64,000 bases of DNA from Pseudomonadales bacterium (GTDB lineage: Bacteria > Pseudomonadota > Gammaproteobacteria > Pseudomonadales > Azotimanducaceae), in contig JADHNJ010000006.1 of the NCBI GenBank assembly GCA_016779565.1, forward strand, positions 1 through 64,000. The letters run 5' to 3'. Below are positions 53,720 through 63,322 of this stretch, piece by piece. How positions within the stretch are numbered: position 1 is the first letter of the stretch; every line of letters starts with the position of its first letter. A program made the position numbers and the translations under genes. Under the pieces are notes generated by a model. That model was given only the letters and a program-made list of their open reading frames with translations, was not told the DNA's origin and did not search any database.

Positions 53720-54853
53720 ATGGGACCCTTGACTGGTGTGAAAATTATAGAGCTTGCAGGCATTGGCCCTGGCCCTTTTTGTGGAATGATGCTGTCTGAT
53801 ATGGGGGCTGAAGTAATTCGTATCGACCGCTTGGGTAGTCGTGCCAGAGGTCAAGACGTGCTCAATCGCGGCCGACAGTCGATTGCGGTTGACCTAAAAT
53901 CAGAAGCCGGTCGAGAGGTTGTGCTCAAATTGTGCGAGTCGGCAGATGCCATCTTCGAGGGGTTTCGTCCGGGGGTAACCGAGCGATTAGGGCTAGGTCC
54001 GGAAGACTGTCAGGGGCGAAATAAGCGTTTGGTTTATGGTCGAATGACAGGTTGGGGTCAGGACGGACCAATGGCGCAGGCGGCTGGACATGATATTAAT
54101 TACATCGCACTGACCGGCGCACTGCATGCGATTGGCCCAAAAGATGGTAAACCAGTTCCGCCTTTGAATTTAGTAGGCGACTTTGGTGGCGGCGGCATGT
54201 TGCTTGCTTTTGGCTTGGTTTGCGCAATCCTTGAGGCTCACCGGTCTGGTGAAGGACAGGTTGTGGATGCGGCGATGGTTGATGGAGCGGCAGCTTTGAT
54301 GGCGATGTTCTTTACCATGCACGCAGGCGGCATGTTCAAGGAAGAAAGAGCCAGTAACATGCTCGATGGCGGCGCGCATTTTTACGGCACTTATGAAACT
54401 CAAGATGGCAAACATATTGCGCTTGGTTCTATAGAGCCGCAGTTTTACGCCTTATTGGTTGAGAAAGCAGGTTTGGATGCAGAAGATTTCAGTGCACAGA
54501 TGAATCAAAGCCGCTGGCCAGAATATCAGGATAAGCTAAAAGCGGTGTTCAAGCGCAAGACCCGGGATGAGTGGTGCGACATTATGGAAGGGTCTGATGT
54601 CTGTTTTGCGCCGGTACTCTCGATAAGCGAAGTCGCAGATCATCCGCATAACCAAGCGAGAGGCACGTTTCAAGTATTAGAAGGGGTCATGCAGCCGGCC
54701 CCGGCGCCGAGGTTTAGCCGAACCTCCGTAGGGCTGACCCATGGCTCAAAGTCTCCTGGGGCGGATACGCGCCAGGTTCTTGAAGCCGCTGGATATGATG
54801 CCCAGCAGATCGACCAGCTGATCGATAGCGGCGCCGTCGGATTGCCGGCGTAG
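53720..54853 (+). CDS. CaiB/BaiF CoA-transferase family protein (alpha-methylacyl-CoA racemase-like)
   Basis: 377-residue enzyme of CoA-transferase family [35 protein letters not shown] (first 38 residues), [48 protein letters not shown] and the stretch [19 protein letters not shown] match alpha-methylacyl-CoA racemases, which interconvert 2-methyl branched acyl-CoA epimers. The catalytic Asp and His positions are held in GHDINY and DFGGGG. It opens the cluster with the propionyl-CoA synthetase 10 bases downstream. Confidence 0.9.
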   Translation: MGPLTGVKIIELAGIGPGPFCGMMLSDMGAEVIRIDRLGSRARGQDVLNRGRQSIAVDLKSEAGREVVLKLCESADAIFEGFRPGVTERLGLGPEDCQGRNKRLVYGRMTGWGQDGPMAQAAGHDINYIALTGALHAIGPKDGKPVPPLNLVGDFGGGGMLLAFGLVCAILEAHRSGEGQVVDAAMVDGAAALMAMFFTMHAGGMFKEERASNMLDGGAHFYGTYETQDGKHIALGSIEPQFYALLVEKAGLDAEDFSAQMNQSRWPEYQDKLKAVFKRKTRDEWCDIMEGSDVCFAPVLSISEVADHPHNQARGTFQVLEGVMQPAPAPRFSRTSVGLTHGSKSPGADTRQVLEAAGYDAQQIDQLIDSGAVGLPA

Positions 54854-54863
54854 AAAACCGCTC

Positions 54864-56777
54864 GTGAAAACCTATGAAGAGGCTTACGCTCATGCGACGG
54901 GTGATCCCGAGGGGTTTTGGGAGACTGCTGCCAGAAAGGTCGAGTGGCTGACGCCACCGGCGGCCGTCAAACGGGCGCAGCCAGATGGTCTTGCGACTTG
55001 GTTCGAAGGCGGTGAGCTAAATACCTGCCATTTAGCCATTGATGCTCAAATAGAGGCTGGTCGAGGGGATCAGCTGGCGTTGGTATATGACTCTCCGGCA
55101 ACCGGTTGTGTTCAGCGCTGGACATTTTCAGAATTGTTAGAAGCTGTCGCTCGGCTCGCAGGTCTATTGCAGGCAGAAGGCGTTGAGTCTGGGGATCGGG
55201 TGATTATCTATTTACCGATGGTGCCGGAAGCCGTGTTTGCCATGCTGGCCTGTGCCAGAATTGGGGCAATCCATTCTGTGGTTTTTGGCGGCTTCGCAGC
55301 AAAAGAGCTGGCAACTCGAATTGATGATGCTACGCCAAAAGTGCTCCTAACCGCGACCTGTGGAATTGAATTTGATCAGGTCATTCCTTATTTGCCTTTG
55401 GTCAATCAAGCTTGCGCGATGGCTAAGCACAAGCTGAATCGGCGAATTATTTTGCAGCGAGATCAGCAAATTGAGCCTCTCAATAGCGATGACCTCGATT
55501 GGCAAGAAGCCGTCTCTCGCGCATTGCCAGCTCAATATCTGCCTTTGCCGGCGGATCATCCGCTTTACATCTTGTATACCTCAGGTACGACCGGTAAACC
55601 TAAGGGCGTGGTCAGGGATCACGGCGGTCATGCGGTTGCGTTGCTACAAAGTATGGCCGATTTTTATGGCGTCAAACCTGGCGATGTCTTTTGGGCTGCT
55701 TCAGATGTTGGATGGGTTGTGGGTCATTCGTATATCGTCTACGCGCCTTTAATGGCGGGTTGCACCACTATTTTGTTCGAAGGTAAACCGGTTAGGACGC
55801 CAGATGCAGGCACTTTTTGGCGGGTGATTGAGGCCCATGGTGTCAACGTGTTTTTTACGGCGCCGACCGCATTTCGAGCAATTAGAAAAGAAGATCCGGC
55901 TGGTGCGCTGATTAAAGGTTACAACCTAGATTGTTTGCGACAAGTTTTTGTAGCCGGAGAGCGCACCGACCCTGCGACTTATCAATGGTTGACGAGTTTA
56001 CTCAACCGCCCTGTCATTGATCACTGGTGGCAAACTGAAACAGGCTGGCCTGTCGCGGGTGTGCCCCAGGGCTATGAAGGCGAGATGAAAATTAAGCCTG
56101 GTGCAGCCGGCCGAATCTTACCTGGTTTCGAGGTTTTGATTGTCGATGAACACAATAATGTTTGTGATGCCGGTGAAACTGGTGCTGTAGTCTTGAAGTT
56201 ACCACTTCCGCCTGGATGCTTGCCAACGGTATGGCAGAATCATCGACGGCTTGTAGAAGCGTATTTAGAGGAGTATCCGGGCTACTATCACACTGGGGAC
56301 GGCGGATACTTTGATGAAGATGGCTATCTTTATATCATGGGTAGGACCGATGATGTCATCAATGTTGCTGGTCACCGTTTATCGACAGGAGAAATGGAAG
56401 CCATCGTTGCTGACCACCCAGCTATTGCCGAATGTGCGGTCATTGGTATCCAGGACCCTGACAAAGGCCAAGTCCCCATAGGTTTGATAGTGGTTAAAGA
56501 CAATGTCAGTCAAACCGTTACCGAGATTGAGGGTGAACTCGTTCAGTCGCTGAGGGTCGATATCGGAGCTTTTGCAAATTTTAAACGTTGCGTTCAAGTG
56601 GAGCGGCTACCGAAAACCCGCTCAGGGAAGATCCTAAGAAAGACGCTTCGGCAAATTGCGGATAATCTTCCGGTCGAGATCCCTGCAACTATTGACGATC
56701 CAGCGATCTTGTCTGAAATCTCTGACTGTATGATTTCAGCAGGAGTCGGAGCTATCGCGGTGCAAAACCGTGGGTAG
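54864..56777 (+). CDS. prpE: Propionyl-CoA synthetase-like acyl-CoA synthetase
   Basis: 637-residue AMP-forming acyl-CoA synthetase. TSGTTGKPKGVVRDHGGHAV (about 237-256) is the P-loop; SDVGWVVGHSYIVYAPL, TETGWPVAG and YHTGDGGYFDEDGYLYIMGRTDDVINVAGHRLSTGEMEA (about 474-512) are standard, with the acetylation-sensitive Lys in PKTRSGKILRKTLR near 580. GHSYIVYAPL and PPGCLPTVWQN favour propionyl- over acetyl-CoA synthetase. GTG start. It overlaps the SDR gene by 8 bases. Confidence 0.85.
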   Translation: MKTYEEAYAHATGDPEGFWETAARKVEWLTPPAAVKRAQPDGLATWFEGGELNTCHLAIDAQIEAGRGDQLALVYDSPATGCVQRWTFSELLEAVARLAGLLQAEGVESGDRVIIYLPMVPEAVFAMLACARIGAIHSVVFGGFAAKELATRIDDATPKVLLTATCGIEFDQVIPYLPLVNQACAMAKHKLNRRIILQRDQQIEPLNSDDLDWQEAVSRALPAQYLPLPADHPLYILYTSGTTGKPKGVVRDHGGHAVALLQSMADFYGVKPGDVFWAASDVGWVVGHSYIVYAPLMAGCTTILFEGKPVRTPDAGTFWRVIEAHGVNVFFTAPTAFRAIRKEDPAGALIKGYNLDCLRQVFVAGERTDPATYQWLTSLLNRPVIDHWWQTETGWPVAGVPQGYEGEMKIKPGAAGRILPGFEVLIVDEHNNVCDAGETGAVVLKLPLPPGCLPTVWQNHRRLVEAYLEEYPGYYHTGDGGYFDEDGYLYIMGRTDDVINVAGHRLSTGEMEAIVADHPAIAECAVIGIQDPDKGQVPIGLIVVKDNVSQTVTEIEGELVQSLRVDIGAFANFKRCVQVERLPKTRSGKILRKTLRQIADNLPVEIPATIDDPAILSEISDCMISAGVGAIAVQNRG

Positions 56778-57528
56778 CGTTGTAGTTACCGGGGCGAGCT
56801 CTGGTTTTGGTTATGCCGTTGCTAAGTTGTTCGCGGCTGCCGGGTATCCGCTGGTACTGGCCGCTCGTCGGCAGGACCGGTTGTCAGCACTGTCCGATGA
56901 GCTGGGCGGACTGACCAAGATTCATACGGTCTGTTTAGATGTTCGCGACCGAGCATCAGTTAGCGACTGTTTATTGTCCCTGCCCGAACCCTTCGATGCA
57001 GTAGAAATCCTAGTTAATAACGCAGGGCTTGCGCTCGGTTTGGGCGCTGCCGATGAGGCAGATCTGGACGACTGGGATGCGATGGTCGATACCAATATCA
57101 AGGGTTTGATGTATTGCACCCGGGTTTTGCTGCCGGGAATGGTGGCTCGGCAATCGGGGCTGATCATAAATTTAGGGTCGGTAGCCGGCCAATGGCCGTA
57201 TCCGGGTGGCAATGTTTATGGGGGCACCAAGGCGTTTGTTCAGCAATTTTCGAGGAATCTACGGGCAGATTTGCTGGGTAAAGGTATTCGGGTTGCCTGC
57301 GTTGAGCCTGGCATGTGCGAGACCGAGTTCTCTAAAGTTCGATTTGGCGGCGATGAAGAAAAAGCCGCTGCGGTCTATGAGGGTATGACGCCGCTGTCAG
57401 CGCGTGATATTGCTGACGTCATATTTTGGATCGCGACGCTTCCGGACCATGTCAATGTCAATGAAATTGAGTTGATGCCCGTCGCTCAGGCCTTCTCACC
57501 ATTTGCAGTTAGCAGGACAACTCAATGA
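56770..57528 (+). CDS. Short-chain dehydrogenase/reductase (YdfG-like)
   Basis: 252-residue NADP(H)-dependent SDR. TGASSGFGYAVAKLFA (about 7-22) is the nucleotide-binding glycine motif; VNNAGLALGLG (about 85) holds NNAG; catalytic Ser, Tyr and Lys are in NLGSVAGQWPYPGGNVYGGTK (about 136-156). AARRQDRL near 35 favours NADP. VLACVEPG-like and CETEFSKVRFGGDEEKA match the YdfG 3-hydroxy acid dehydrogenase group. It uses a GTG start inside the prpE stop. Confidence 0.9.
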   Translation: MGSVVVTGASSGFGYAVAKLFAAAGYPLVLAARRQDRLSALSDELGGLTKIHTVCLDVRDRASVSDCLLSLPEPFDAVEILVNNAGLALGLGAADEADLDDWDAMVDTNIKGLMYCTRVLLPGMVARQSGLIINLGSVAGQWPYPGGNVYGGTKAFVQQFSRNLRADLLGKGIRVACVEPGMCETEFSKVRFGGDEEKAAAVYEGMTPLSARDIADVIFWIATLPDHVNVNEIELMPVAQAFSPFAVSRTTQ

Positions 57529-57585
57529 TCTGCCCAGACTCTAGAATGACTGCTGGTATACTGGTATCAGCTTAAGAGGAAAAAT

Positions 57586-57960
57586 ATGATTATCGTTCAC
57601 GGGATGTTTCCTGTTCGAAAGCAATCGCGCCAGCGAGCGCTCGAGTTAATGCAAGAAATGGCTGCTGCAAGTCGACTCGAAACCGGTTGCGTTAGTTATG
57701 AGTTTTATGGCGCGCTAACCAATGACTGTCAATTTCTGCTCTTCCAGGAATGGGAGTCTGTAGAAGCCTTGCAAGCGCATTTCGAGACAGAGCATATGGA
57801 GATTTTTCTCGCAGAGTTACCATCAATCCTAGATGGAGAAATCGTGACTCGCCGCTACGAAGTGCGTATTCAAACCGACAGGGAGGGTATTGATTTGACG
57901 GATGAAGCCGAGCCCCCCAGGCAAACGTCAGAGGTCACTCGGCCTAAAATCATTCACTGA
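57586..57960 (+). CDS. Antibiotic biosynthesis monooxygenase-domain protein
   Basis: 124-residue protein with one ABM domain: IIVHGMFPVRKQSRQRALEL (about 2-21) and SYEFYGALTNDCQFLLFQEWESVEALQAHFETEHM (about 39-73) are typical ferredoxin-like segments with His and Trp. The C-terminal tail from about 100 is polar. ABM proteins include haem-degrading and cofactor-free monooxygenases; nothing here shows which. It has a GAGG ribosome binding site and follows the SDR gene by 57 bases. Confidence 0.82.
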   Translation: MIIVHGMFPVRKQSRQRALELMQEMAAASRLETGCVSYEFYGALTNDCQFLLFQEWESVEALQAHFETEHMEIFLAELPSILDGEIVTRRYEVRIQTDREGIDLTDEAEPPRQTSEVTRPKIIH

Positions 57961-58065
57961 GACTTAGTTTCTAGTGTGCATTGGTAAGTGGGCGCAGTTG
58001 CCACTGGTTCTTTAAGTTTACGGGCAGTGCAGCCTTTCTAAGGCTGACTCAATTCACCGGGCGGA

Positions 58066-58434
58066 TCATAAATTAGGAGCATATTGGTTTACTAGCGCTG
58101 TGATACGTTCTATCGGCCGACCGATGCTCGCTTTGTTAGCCACCGCTAATATGGGTCTCTCGATGAGAATCGGATGCAAAACCATGAGTTCAATCAGTTC
58201 ACCTCGATTGCAAGTTAATAGATCAATGTTGTGTGTTTTTAAAATCGGTTCTTTGCTGCGTATGAGCGCATTGGGCTCAATGTCAAGTAATGTGAGCAGG
58301 TCCCTAATTTCAGAAGCGTCTAGTGGATCCTTAAGATACTCCCGAATGATGAAGGGATGCCCTGATGCCTCGAGTAAAGCAAGAGCAGCGCGAGACTTAG
58401 AACAGTTAGGATTGTGATATAGGATCATTGTCAT
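58066..58434 (-). CDS. ArsC-family arsenate reductase (glutaredoxin-dependent type)
   Basis: 122-residue thioredoxin-fold protein. The catalytic Cys is in YHNPNCSKSR (Cys11), the Arg that positions the arsenate is in IRSKEPIL (about 58-65), and LIERPILAV and SIGRPIE near 90-107 hold further conserved Arg. It resembles ArsC of the glutaredoxin-coupled class more than Spx-like proteins. No arsR, arsB or other ars gene is near, so its role may not be arsenate. Start ATG 58434 (or 58428). Confidence 0.85.
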   Translation of the reverse strand: MTMILYHNPNCSKSRAALALLEASGHPFIIREYLKDPLDASEIRDLLTLLDIEPNALIRSKEPILKTHNIDLLTCNRGELIELMVLHPILIERPILAVANKASIGRPIERITALVNQYAPNL

Positions 58435-58487
58435 AAGGCAGCCTTGAGATCGTTGGAGGGTAAAAGTGTGACGAAAAGGATGTCGGA

Positions 58488-59297
58488 ATGAAAGGTGTCG
58501 GGGCGCGGTTGGTCATATCGATAATGCGCTGTTACAAACAGTTTAAAGATGACCGATGTCAAGTGGTCGCTGGCGCGCTAACGTTGCAAACCTTGTTTGC
58601 CATTGTGCCGGCAATCACCATTGGTTATCTATCTTTGGCGACCTTCGGAGGGCTCGGCCAGGTGGATGCCTCGATCGAAACATTTTTGTTTTCCTACATC
58701 GTCCCAGAAAGCGTTGGTTCGATCCGGGCCTACCTAAAACAATTTTCGACTCAAGCCCAATCACTGAGTATACCCAGTGCAATATTGTTAGCGGTTACAG
58801 CGCTGCTAATGTTGAACACCGTAGAACGGACCTTGAATGACATTTGGCAAGTAAAATCTCCTCGGTCGGGATTCAGTCGTCTGCTGATTTATCTCGGCTT
58901 ATTGATCCTTGGGCCAGTGCTTTTGTTCTCGGGTCTGTCGGTTTCAATATACGTTTTGTCTATGCCATATTTGAAAACCTTGGTACTTTCGCAGCCGTTT
59001 TTGTTTTTATTTCCCCTGCTTACCAGCAGTGCCATGTATACACTGCTGTATTTTCTTGTGCCCAGTGCCCGTGTGCCACTGATCCACGCTATGTTGGGAG
59101 GCGTTGGAGTCGCGCTTATTTTTGAGTTGGCGCGCTTTGGTTTTGGGTTGTTGATGCAGTATTCGTCTATCACTTTGGTTTATGGCGCTTTTGCGGCACT
59201 GCCAGGCCTGTTGCTCTGGTTGTACATGGCATGGTTGATTATTCTGGCGGGCGCAGAGGTGGTTGCCTACTTAGGTGCTCGTGGTGGCAAGATGTAG
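58488..59297 (+). CDS. YihY-family (UPF0761) inner-membrane protein
   Basis: 269-residue membrane protein of the YihY/RNase BN-misnamed family. Six to seven hydrophobic segments; DRCQVVAGALTLQTLFAIVPA (about 23-43), IPSAILLAVTALLMLNTVERTLNDIWQVK (about 96-124) and LVYGAFAALPGLLLWLYMAWLIILAGAEVVAYL near the C-terminus are the conserved parts. No ribonuclease motifs. Function unclear. It is divergent from arsC by about 53 bases. Confidence 0.9.
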   Translation: MKGVGARLVISIMRCYKQFKDDRCQVVAGALTLQTLFAIVPAITIGYLSLATFGGLGQVDASIETFLFSYIVPESVGSIRAYLKQFSTQAQSLSIPSAILLAVTALLMLNTVERTLNDIWQVKSPRSGFSRLLIYLGLLILGPVLLFSGLSVSIYVLSMPYLKTLVLSQPFLFLFPLLTSSAMYTLLYFLVPSARVPLIHAMLGGVGVALIFELARFGFGLLMQYSSITLVYGAFAALPGLLLWLYMAWLIILAGAEVVAYLGARGGKM

Positions 59298-59623
59298 GCT
59301 AGCAGTGCAAAACTTAGCTCAGGCATCATAAGTTCTATCGGATTGGTGCTGCCTGCAAGCTTAGTTAAGCCGCAAGACTGTATAGCGGGATTAGGTGATG
59401 TCCTTTGGGCCGCCCGGTCTTTGAGGTTGGCGCTTGGCCGCAAGGACATCTATCGCTAAACGCGCGCTGGTCGTTTGTGCGCCCGAGTGTGAGATAATTT
59501 TGTGTGGCCACAGTTTAGCAAGTTGTCACCCTTTTATCCGAGTTCGAGTACGGGTTCGAGATGGAGCGGTGAGGCGGGTGCCAAGCTGGTAGAAGTAATG
59601 AATCGAATAGGCAATTAAAAGCA
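59298..59623. other. Gap before the TlpA gene, with duplicated start region
   Basis: No gene recognised in about 325 bases. At its end ATCGAATAGGCAA occurs twice (59602-59614 and 59628-59640), each preceded by an ATG (59598 and 59624). The first would read MNRIGN then stop; the second opens the TlpA gene. The two copies are 26 bases apart. Confidence 0.55.
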
Positions 59624-60079
59624 ATGGATCGAATAGGCAAGTGGTTGAGTGGGTTAGGTTTGGTCGTGCTAAGTCTGCTTGGCTGTGAAGAGGCCAAGGT
59701 TGATGGCGGTAAAGCTTTAAGTTTAGCAGACCACAATATTCAGGGACGGGCTTTGGTGATTAACTATTGGGCGACCTGGTGTGGGCCCTGTATCACTGAA
59801 ATTCCTGAATTTAACGCGCTGCACCAGGCCGAGGAATTTGATGCGCTTGTTTTTGGAGTTAATTTTGATGCTCCCACCGACCCACAACAGCAGCAGGCGG
59901 ACATCGCTAAAATGGGGATCGCCTTCCCAGTGTTGGCATCCGATCCTGCTATGATTTATGGCTATCCCGCGCCCGAGGTGCTACCGACTACGGTGATTAT
60001 CTCTCCTACTGGAGAAGTACTTGCCCAATTGGTTGGACCCCAAACCCAGGAGTCAGTCCTGGCAGGGCTAGGTTATTAG
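59624..60079 (+). CDS. TlpA-like thioredoxin-fold lipoprotein
   Basis: 151-residue thioredoxin-like protein. The lipobox LSLLGC (Cys21) predicts a lipoprotein anchored in the envelope, and the redox active site is WCGPC (about 53-57, in YWATWCGPCITEIPEFN). The following NFDAPTDP and APEVLPTTVIISPTGEV are usual for TlpA/ResA, which reduce periplasmic disulfides for cytochrome c maturation or other thiols. ATG 59624 is a repeat of the preceding ATG at 59598. It is convergent with proS by 27 bases. Confidence 0.9.
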   Translation: MDRIGKWLSGLGLVVLSLLGCEEAKVDGGKALSLADHNIQGRALVINYWATWCGPCITEIPEFNALHQAEEFDALVFGVNFDAPTDPQQQQADIAKMGIAFPVLASDPAMIYGYPAPEVLPTTVIISPTGEVLAQLVGPQTQESVLAGLGY

Positions 60080-60106
60080 CTACGACTCAATCGTGGACCC
60101 AGTGGT

Positions 60107-61828
60107 TCATTGGGCCTTACCCAATGCCGAGAGCAAGCGCGTCGTGACCTCAGATATTGGCCAATTGGCACCCTCGAGGGTCCGTCTCTCGGTGTATTCC
60201 ACCTCGTTATTGGCAAGGGTTCTGTCGCCAACGACGATTCGGTGTGGGTAGCCAATAAGTTCTGCCTCGGCAAATTTGACGCCTGGTCGTAACTGCTCGC
60301 GATCGTCTAAAAGTACCTCAATGCCAGCGGCCTCAAGTTGCTCATAAAGTTCAAGTGATACGCGCTCGACGTTGGGCGATTTATGAGCATTAATAGGAAT
60401 AACAACAACCTGAAAGGGTGCAATACTGGCCGGCCACACAATACCCTTGTCATCATGATTTTGCTCGATCGCTGCGCCCACTAAACGCGATACCCCGATG
60501 CCATAGCAGCCCATCACCATTGTTTGGGCTTTACCCTCAGCATCCAGCACGGTTGCCTTCATGGGTGCGCTGTATTTATTACCAAGTTGAAAAATATGGC
60601 CTACTTCGATGCCTTTGCGAATGTCGAGGGCTCCGTTGCCATTGGGTGAGGGGTCGCCTGACACGACATTGCGGATGTCGGCGATGACAATATCAGGGGT
60701 ATCCCTATGCCAATTCACATTGGTGAAATGAAACCCATCCTCATTAGCGCCACAAACAAAGTTGTATAAAACACCTGCAGATCGATCTACTACAATGGGA
60801 CAGTTATTAAGACCTGCAGGTCCAATCGAACCAGGTGCACAACCAATAGTAGATTGGATGTCAGCTTCTGCGGCAAGTGTTAGTGGTTGCCGAACCTCTG
60901 GCAGTTTCTCTGCCTTTAGCGTGTTAAGCGTGTGGTCACCTCTTAAGACCAAAGCAACCAAAGGCGTTTGAGAACCCTCTACGATGAGGGTTTTGATCGT
61001 AGTCTCAACGGGAACATCCAAAAAGCTTACGACCGCTGATATGGTCTTCTGGTTAGGCGTCTCAACTTTGGTGAGGGCCTTCATGGGCGTGTCGTTGGCT
61101 TCCGGTGCTAACGCCTCTGCGAGTTCGATATTGGCGGCATAACTGCCGTCGGCGCTAAAGGCGATTAGATCTTCGCCGCTATCAGCCAAGACATGAAATT
61201 CTATAGATCCTGAGCCTCCAATGCTGCCACTATCAGCGTCAACGGCTCTAAATTCTAACTGCATGCGAGTCAAAATCTGTGTGTAGGTTGCGTGCATCTG
61301 CTCGAAGGTTGATTGCAAACAATCAAGAGAATTATGAAATGAATAGGCATCCTTCATAATAAATTCCCGAGCCCTTAGGACCCCAAACCTGGGGCGCGTC
61401 TCGTCTCGAAACTTTGTTTGAATTTGGTAGTAGTTCACCGGTAATTGCTTATGGCTTCTGAGCTCGGTGCGCGCAATGTCAGTGATAACCTCCTCGTGAG
61501 TTGGGCCAAAGCAAAAATCTCGGTCGTGGCGATCTTTGAATTTGAGTAGCAGGCCCTCATCGTAAAGTTGCCAGCGCCCCGATTCCTCCCAAAGTTCACC
61601 GGGCTGAGAAACAGGCATCAGGAGCTCCTGGGCGCCGGATCGGTCCATTTCATCGCGTACGATTTGTTCGATTTTGCGCAGCACTCGCAAACCCATCGGC
61701 ATCCAAGAGTAAATTCCCGATGCCAGTTTCTTGATAAACCCCCCTTTGATTAAGAGTTGGTGCGAAACAATTTCGGCATCTGATGGTGTTTCTTTGATGG
61801 TTGAAATCGAAAATTGTGATGCTTTCAT
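60107..61828 (-). CDS. proS: Prolyl-tRNA synthetase
   Basis: Class II aminoacyl-tRNA synthetase of 573 residues, the bacterial type with an editing insertion. [25 protein letters not shown] (about 37-61) precedes motif 2 [28 protein letters not shown] (about 136-163), and [21 protein letters not shown] (about 437-457) is motif 3. The INS editing domain lies between (about 224-405), and the anticodon-binding domain begins after 460 with FQVVVIPIN. It is an essential gene and stands alone with a 495-base gap upstream. Confidence 0.98.
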   Translation of the reverse strand: MKASQFSISTIKETPSDAEIVSHQLLIKGGFIKKLASGIYSWMPMGLRVLRKIEQIVRDEMDRSGAQELLMPVSQPGELWEESGRWQLYDEGLLLKFKDRHDRDFCFGPTHEEVITDIARTELRSHKQLPVNYYQIQTKFRDETRPRFGVLRAREFIMKDAYSFHNSLDCLQSTFEQMHATYTQILTRMQLEFRAVDADSGSIGGSGSIEFHVLADSGEDLIAFSADGSYAANIELAEALAPEANDTPMKALTKVETPNQKTISAVVSFLDVPVETTIKTLIVEGSQTPLVALVLRGDHTLNTLKAEKLPEVRQPLTLAAEADIQSTIGCAPGSIGPAGLNNCPIVVDRSAGVLYNFVCGANEDGFHFTNVNWHRDTPDIVIADIRNVVSGDPSPNGNGALDIRKGIEVGHIFQLGNKYSAPMKATVLDAEGKAQTMVMGCYGIGVSRLVGAAIEQNHDDKGIVWPASIAPFQVVVIPINAHKSPNVERVSLELYEQLEAAGIEVLLDDREQLRPGVKFAEAELIGYPHRIVVGDRTLANNEVEYTERRTLEGANWPISEVTTRLLSALGKAQ

Positions 61829-62093
61829 CTACTTGAATTCTCTTATTGAGTTCGTCCCGGCGGACCTGAGCCTAAAGCGCTAAAAAAAATTACTGTCTTT
61901 GAATTTACGCCGCTCAGGCTTGGAATTTCAGCACTTTTCCTGGCGACTCGCATGCGCATAGTATGCCAGATTAATCGATGTCTGAAGTAAATCCCGTGGT
62001 TAGACGTGCGGAACCGGCGCTCAACGTAAGACTGTAGTATTGAGCAAGGGTATTGTCAGGTCCGTTAAATGGGTTAGTTCCCTGGCGTAAGCT
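61829..62093. other. Gap upstream of proS
   Basis: No gene recognised. It must contain the proS promoter on the minus strand; a GC-rich dyad-free stretch with several A/T-rich patches is seen, but no confident hexamers. The tandem repeat at 62094 follows. Confidence 0.4.
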
Positions 62094-62170
62094 TTGACCG
62101 TTGACCGTTGACCGTTGACCGTTGACCGTTGACCGTTGACCGTTGACCGTTGACCGTTGACCGTTAACCG
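62094..62170 (+). repeat. Heptamer tandem repeat (TTGACCG)n
   Basis: Ten perfect units of TTGACCG (62094-62163) and one variant TTAACCG (62164-62170). The period is 7, so the frame changes from unit to unit and any open frame across it repeats every 21 bases. It lies between the proS start and the HU-like gene end, in a region without a recognised gene. Copy number is likely to vary between strains. Each unit resembles a -35 hexamer (TTGACC). Confidence 0.97.
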
Positions 62171-62280
62171 TTGCCAGCAGAGCGTGAAAAAAGGATTTCT
62201 AACCAACGGCAGGACGGTCTCGGTGGCAAGCAGGACCGAGTGAAGCTGTCACATGTGGTTAAGCAATGAGGGAAGTCGGG

Positions 62281-62311
62281 CAAAAAAAAGACCGCCTAAG
62301 CGGTCTTTTTT
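62281..62311 (-). terminator. Terminator of the HU-like gene
   Basis: AAGACCGC (62288-62295), loop CTAA, GCGGTCTT (62300-62307) with A-run on one side and T-run on the other; usable in both directions. On the minus strand it follows the HU-like gene stop by 14 bases. Confidence 0.9.
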
Positions 62312-62324
62312 CAGGACTTAAAGT

Positions 62325-62660
62325 TCAAACAAAATCCTTCATACCCTTAAGTGGCAGAATCTTTACAGCTGTGCTGGCAGGCTTGGCAGCAACGTCCATA
62401 GTCTCGCCTGGCTTGAATGGATTCGGGACGCCCTTCTTCGCTTTACGAGCTGGCTTTCGAACAGTCTTGATTTTCATGAGTCCAGGCAGCGCAAATTCGC
62501 CAGCACCACCTTTCTTGATGTGCCGTTCGATCAGCGAAGTGAGTTCGTCTAGAACCGAATTGACTTGCTTCTTGCTGAGATCAGTGCTTCCAGCTATGGA
62601 ATCAATGATGGCGCTTTTGGTGTATTTTGTCTTGATTGCAGGAGCTTTTTTTGCTGCCAT
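62325..62660 (-). CDS. HU/IHF-family DNA-binding protein
   Basis: 111-residue histone-like protein with a short basic N-terminus (MAAKKAPAIKTK). KYTKSAIIDSIAGSTDLSKKQVNSVLDELTSLIERHIKKGG (about 12-52) is the HU dimerisation body, and RKPARKAKKGVPNPFKPGETM (about 68-88) with P-x-P turn is the DNA-binding arm (normally R-N-P). Longer than Escherichia coli HU by about 20 residues, with the arm rich in Lys. It probably bends DNA. It is followed by a terminator on its own strand. Confidence 0.9.
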   Translation of the reverse strand: MAAKKAPAIKTKYTKSAIIDSIAGSTDLSKKQVNSVLDELTSLIERHIKKGGAGEFALPGLMKIKTVRKPARKAKKGVPNPFKPGETMDVAAKPASTAVKILPLKGMKDFV

Positions 62661-62862
62661 GGAAACGATCCTCGTAGTTCAAAGTTTAGTTAGAGTGCCC
62701 TGGCTAAGGCGAAGGCACTTGATATGAAAAATCAATCGTTCAAGATCTGACCCTTTGATCAATCATGGAAGTTTTATAGCGGATGAAATGCTTTTGAGCA
62801 AGCTGTTTTGCTATGTATGAATGTATTTATACCTATTTTTATAGATCTAGCGCGTCATAGTG

Positions 62863-62889
62863 TTGCCGTAGGGTTTGTTTGGGTATAAT
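62863..62889 (+). promoter_or_regulatory. Promoter of fmdB-like gene
   Basis: Perfect -10 TATAAT (62884-62889) with TTGCCG (62863-62868), spacer 15 bases, slightly short. The gene starts at 62935. Confidence 0.5.
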
Positions 62890-62934
62890 TCCGCGCCCTT
62901 GGCACGTTCTAGGTTTGAATATTGGAGACCGGTT

Positions 62935-63237
62935 ATGCCGATTTATGAATACATGTGTAGCCTTTGTGATCATCGATTAGAAAAAATTCAAAAGATGGCA
63001 GATAGTCCGCTGGTAGACTGTCCAGCGTGTCTTAAGCCAGGTTTAAAAAAACAGGTTTCGGCTGCCGCCTTCAGGCTTAAAGGTGGCGGTTGGTATGAAA
63101 CAGACTTCAAGACTGGCGCCAAAAAGAATGTCTCCGCTGGCACTGACACAGGAAGCAGCGGGAGCTCGAGTAGCTCATCTGACAGCAAGGCGCCCTCGTC
63201 GAGTTCGAGCACTACCTCAAGCGGCGGTAGCGATTAA
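62935..63237 (+). CDS. FmdB-family zinc-ribbon protein
   Basis: 100-residue protein starting MPIYEYMCSLCDHRLEKIQKM with C-x2-C and, near residue 32-35, C-x2-C (VDCPACLK), the FmdB zinc ribbon. FRLKGGGWYETDFK is the conserved end of the domain. The C-terminal part is a Ser-rich tail, normal for the family. It starts at ATG 62935; reading from 62875 would pass through the -10 box and is rejected. It is 85 bases ahead of aspS, a usual arrangement in gammaproteobacteria. Confidence 0.93.
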   Translation: MPIYEYMCSLCDHRLEKIQKMADSPLVDCPACLKPGLKKQVSAAAFRLKGGGWYETDFKTGAKKNVSAGTDTGSSGSSSSSSDSKAPSSSSSTTSSGGSD

Positions 63238-63322
63238 GTGGGCCTTTAGAATCTAACCAGGCGTCTGTCGCTGGAGCGGTCAAGACAGCCTTTAAACTCA
63301 TCAGTGTAGACTGGATGTATCT

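Noticed and set aside
62094-62170. CRISPR array
   Set aside because: Units are directly adjacent with no spacers and are only 7 bases long.
62021-62206. Open frame on the minus strand across the heptamer repeat (repeated NGQRSTV)
   Set aside because: The repeat period of 7 produces the frame by itself; no ribosome binding site, no flanking similarity.
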